A DNA stretch of 64,000 nucleotides from Luidia sarsii (taxonomy: Eukaryota > Echinodermata > Asteroidea > Paxillosida > Luidiidae): positions 2,212,538 through 2,276,537 of the forward strand of contig OX465118.1 of assembly GCA_949987565.1 (NCBI GenBank), written 5' to 3'. This document shows, in pieces, positions 61,057 to 64,000 of this stretch; the first letter of the stretch is position 1, and each line of letters opens with the position of its first letter. Both the position numbers and the translations under genes were made by a program. The notes under the pieces are model-generated. The model was given only the letters and a program-made list of their open reading frames with translations, was not told where the DNA came from and made no database searches.

Positions 61057-61392
61057 TCAACTATTACAGTCAAAAATAAACTCGGAGTGCGTTGTCTGGG
61101 ACTGAGAAAGGTCCTGCTAAGATCGAAACGTCAGGCCCACTAACTTTTGAGATTTGCATTTTGGTAATTTTAGTTAGTAAGCAGTTTGCAACATTTTTGT
61201 ATAGTATCACAGTAAAGCAGTTTTCAACATTTTTGAGTATCACTTTGAAGAATGAACTAGTACAGAACTAGTACAATCGAGCTTTGATTTGGACACACAA
61301 AATCACAAATCCTTACAATTGGCATCTAAAAATGTGAAACTCATTCCACTCTGCTGCCCTTTGACCTCTGCCCTTGTTCACACCCTAATTGG
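61057..61392 (+). repeat. Copy of the 56997-57285 repeat
   Basis: Same order and orientation as the earlier block, with a small duplication of the GCAGTTTGCAACATTTTTGT part near 61185-61245. Confidence 0.75.
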
Positions 61393-63690
61393 TTGCCCAC
61401 TGGTTGGTGGAGTTCAGAAAAGGGGATTTGATAGTGACTACATACTCAGTAATGTTCTGTAGTTCTCAATCTCAGACATGGTGTAGAATTACAGACTTTG
61501 CAGAACTTTGTCCCTGAGCCCAAATGCCAAATGACAATTACAATTGTTTAGGGTCAGTTGAATCGGGAAGGCCATGCCAATTGGTCTGGCTGCTAGTACT
61601 ATCAAGGAGCTACTGCTACTCTACTATTACTAGGCTAGCCAGTGGGGGGAGCAACTAGACAAGCTCAGGCAGTCTGAACTCCACATCCTGTACCAATGTT
61701 CTTCCAAATACAGTTTAGCCTGTGAGTGTTCAATTAAAATATTCCCGGACACCAAGCCTCGCCTAAGGATTACACTGCGAGGAACTTAAGCCAAACCATA
61801 GGAAGGACAACTCTCTCGGCCTGAATTTTGTTTAGTCTCTGTCCATAGGGCTATGCCATTTGTCCAGATCATCGGACTGACAAGAGCTGAACAAATGAGG
61901 GCCAGTTGCCAGCATTAGCGGGGCAGTTAAAACTTAAGCCTGCCAGACCGTTGGAAAAGGGATAGCTGAGGGGGATTGAACACCATCAGGAATCTTCTTA
62001 TCGCCAGTCATTCTTGCCCCAAATCTTGGGTCATATTTGGACTTTCCCAGTCTGCTGCGCTGATGTCTGTACCCTTTAACCGTGCTAGCGCATGTAAGTG
62101 GCGTGTTTACCACAGGTCTTGAACACAGCAGCCACCAGAGGTCCACGAAAGACCAATATTCAGTGTTAGGAGTGAAGGAGGAAACGGCTTCTGCCTTTCA
62201 AAGAGTGGGGTGGGGGGAGGGGTCTTGAAATGGATGGCAGTTTATCTTTACCAGTCACTTTGCCAAAGACCTTCACTTATCCCTGAAACGTGGATGCTGT
62301 GGTAGTCCTCCCTGCTCCCCAGTCAAAACACAGGCTACGCAGCAGTTGCTAAATGTGGAACACTTGAGTCAAGTTCTACCTTCCGGAAGATCTCAGCACT
62401 GCGGCCGCCCTGCGTGATAAATGGCGCTCAAAATGTGCTCACTCGTGGGTTGTTGATTCAACACACTCAATACGAAAGCCCTGGTTTCTTCCCCTATCCC
62501 TTAGTGTATACTTCTTGTAAAACGGCCCCAGTGTGCCACTCGTCAGATCGTCATTGTAAAATATTGGTTGACATAGCAAGGACTTTTTCAATGAAGTCGA
62601 GGACATTTCCTGTCTGTCTAATTCCTGGAGATAAGTTGTTTTTACATGAACAGCCACACATGAGTATATTCACTATGTCTATGCACAGACATGCACAGTC
62701 TTGAGGACATGGGGTTGTCTATCTTGTATTGCCCCTGGCTATGTGAGAAAAAGAATTTGCCTTGGTTTTTCTAAGGTATTTCTCAAGAGGGTCTGCCTCT
62801 GCAATACCCGCTACTGTTGGGACATAATAAGCCCTTTTCAGACGATGCTGAAAAAAACTTGCAAGGCTTGAGAGAGAATATAACGTATAGTAAATGTGGG
62901 ACGTTGTACAATGAACAGTTCCTCCATTCACATGATCGATTGTCAAGGGTCCCGTGAGAAATCCTCCGTTAGTGCCTGGCTAGTGGAAAAATTTGCGGAG
63001 GTCCAAACCTACGACAAAATCTCTCAAGGGTTCATCAGGGATCTCTGTCACTCTCAAGCATTGGTGACCTTTCACACGATGGCACTTTTGTAAGATTTCT
63101 CACTCATGCATGAGACATTTTCTCAAGGCTTGCAAAGTTGCGAGCTTTTTTTTCAGAGTCTTCTGAAAAGGCCTATAGTCACTCAAGCCCTCTCCCTTTT
63201 TTGAGATCTGTAACTTTTGTCATTTGCATGTAAGTTCTGACGCAGTTTTCAGCTTTTTCAAATGTGTTTCTGCTGTTTCGTAAATGTGTTCTTAATTTGA
63301 CGATCAGTGAATCTAATTCAGTTTTTGGGGTTCATTTTAGCCCTGAGGCTGAGTCTTTTACCTTACAAAAAAATAGTAATAGCCCTAAGGTTTAGGAAGT
63401 GTTGATGTTGTACAAACTCTCCTTTGGCCTTTGTCAAAAGCACTCACTGCCTTCTCTCATTTATCTGAAGTTCCCGGTAACCATGGGCTGTTTTGGTATG
63501 GGTGACTGCACACTATCTGTTGCCCCTTTCTTCCTCACAGCGATCCCAGAGGCCAGAGAGTAGCTTTGTTGTCCATAATCAATGACTCAACCATGGTGAA
63601 CCACAGAAATTTGCACTATTCTGTAAACAATAATAGGAGTGCATGGAGAGTTGAACCAATGAGGTATTAGTTGAACCATGGGTTGAACCA
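61393..63690. other. Intergenic or intronic sequence, nothing recognised
   Basis: No exon, RNA gene or clear repeat seen. If the exon at 60066-60159 is real, this is its first intron. Confidence 0.4.
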
Positions 63691-64000
63691 ACACTCGGTA
63701 TTATGGTATACCGTAGTCAGTTCAGTCAGTGTAGCTGTACATAGTACATACATTGTACGTGTTGTACCAGTACATGTACGTACAGTACACTGTGTGAGAA
63801 CCTTATGGTGCACCATGGGCTCATTCAGACACCGTACTAAAAGTGGTCTATCTTCGGTTTAAACTGAAAAGGGTCTATCTTGTTGTGTCTGAACTCTGAA
63901 CAGTCTACGTAGACCGTTTTGGGTACTACAAACGGTCTATCTTAGACCGCCGAGGAGGGGTGGACTAGACTACGTAGACCGGTCTACGTAGACCGGTCTA
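63691..64000. repeat. Palindrome-rich end of window
   Basis: GTAC-based palindromes (TACATGTACGTACAGTAC) at 63735-63790. At 63945-64000 there is a tandem palindromic 14-bp unit (CTACGTAGACCGGT) cut by the window end. Confidence 0.7.

Noticed and set aside
63541..63562. Second exon for the signal-peptide gene (CCTCACAG then CGATCCCAGAGGCCAGAG)
   Set aside because: In the needed phase it hits a stop after seven codons, so it is unlikely to be a real internal exon.

Overview
The window is animal (metazoan) genomic DNA. Both recognisable genes are split into exons with GT...AG junctions and carry metazoan domain architectures. It also holds tRNA-derived SINEs, a DIRS-type tyrosine-recombinase retroelement, LINE endonuclease remains and many TIR/foldback elements. 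The style (large repeat-filled introns, retained UBA domain in DDI, DIRS element) fits a marine invertebrate, perhaps a deuterostome such as an echinoderm, hemichordate or amphioxus. The exact group is inference only.

Left third (1-16.9 kb): a complete plus-strand DDI1/DDI2-type gene with eight coding exons between 1943 and 13094 (509 aa: UBL, helical domain, retroviral-like aspartic protease, UBA). Its introns hold MITE-like TIR elements, foldbacks and tRNA-SINE copies. A 3.9 kb intergenic stretch follows.

Middle (16.9-55.7 kb): one plus-strand SLC16/monocarboxylate-transporter-like gene with four coding exons (427 aa) and all introns in phase 1. Intron 1 (18.8 kb) is about 98% two tandem arrays: a 20-bp unit rich in TGAGTCA from 17.2 to 31.9 kb, then a different 20-bp unit from 31.9 to 35.7 kb. 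Intron 2 (17.4 kb) holds LINE endonuclease remains, an 82-bp CCAAT-rich array and a dead antisense DIRS element. That element is spread from 52.1 down to 40.6 kb, and its gag, RT/RNase H and recombinase pieces look like exons separated by intron-like gaps. Those gaps are filled by a 17-bp array, a 21-bp array and a 67-bp array carried inside a TIR transposon. Intron 3 is a CCCAA-type array through which the transporter reading frame stays open.

Right end (55.7-64 kb): repeat debris (duplicated blocks, SINEs, hairpin elements) and one probable signal-peptide first exon at 60066-60159 of an otherwise unseen gene.

The two genes are not functionally linked. DDI is a proteasome shuttle/protease and SLC16 a membrane transporter. 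The most unusual content is the set of tandem arrays sitting at or in introns, including introns of a retroelement nested inside a host intron.
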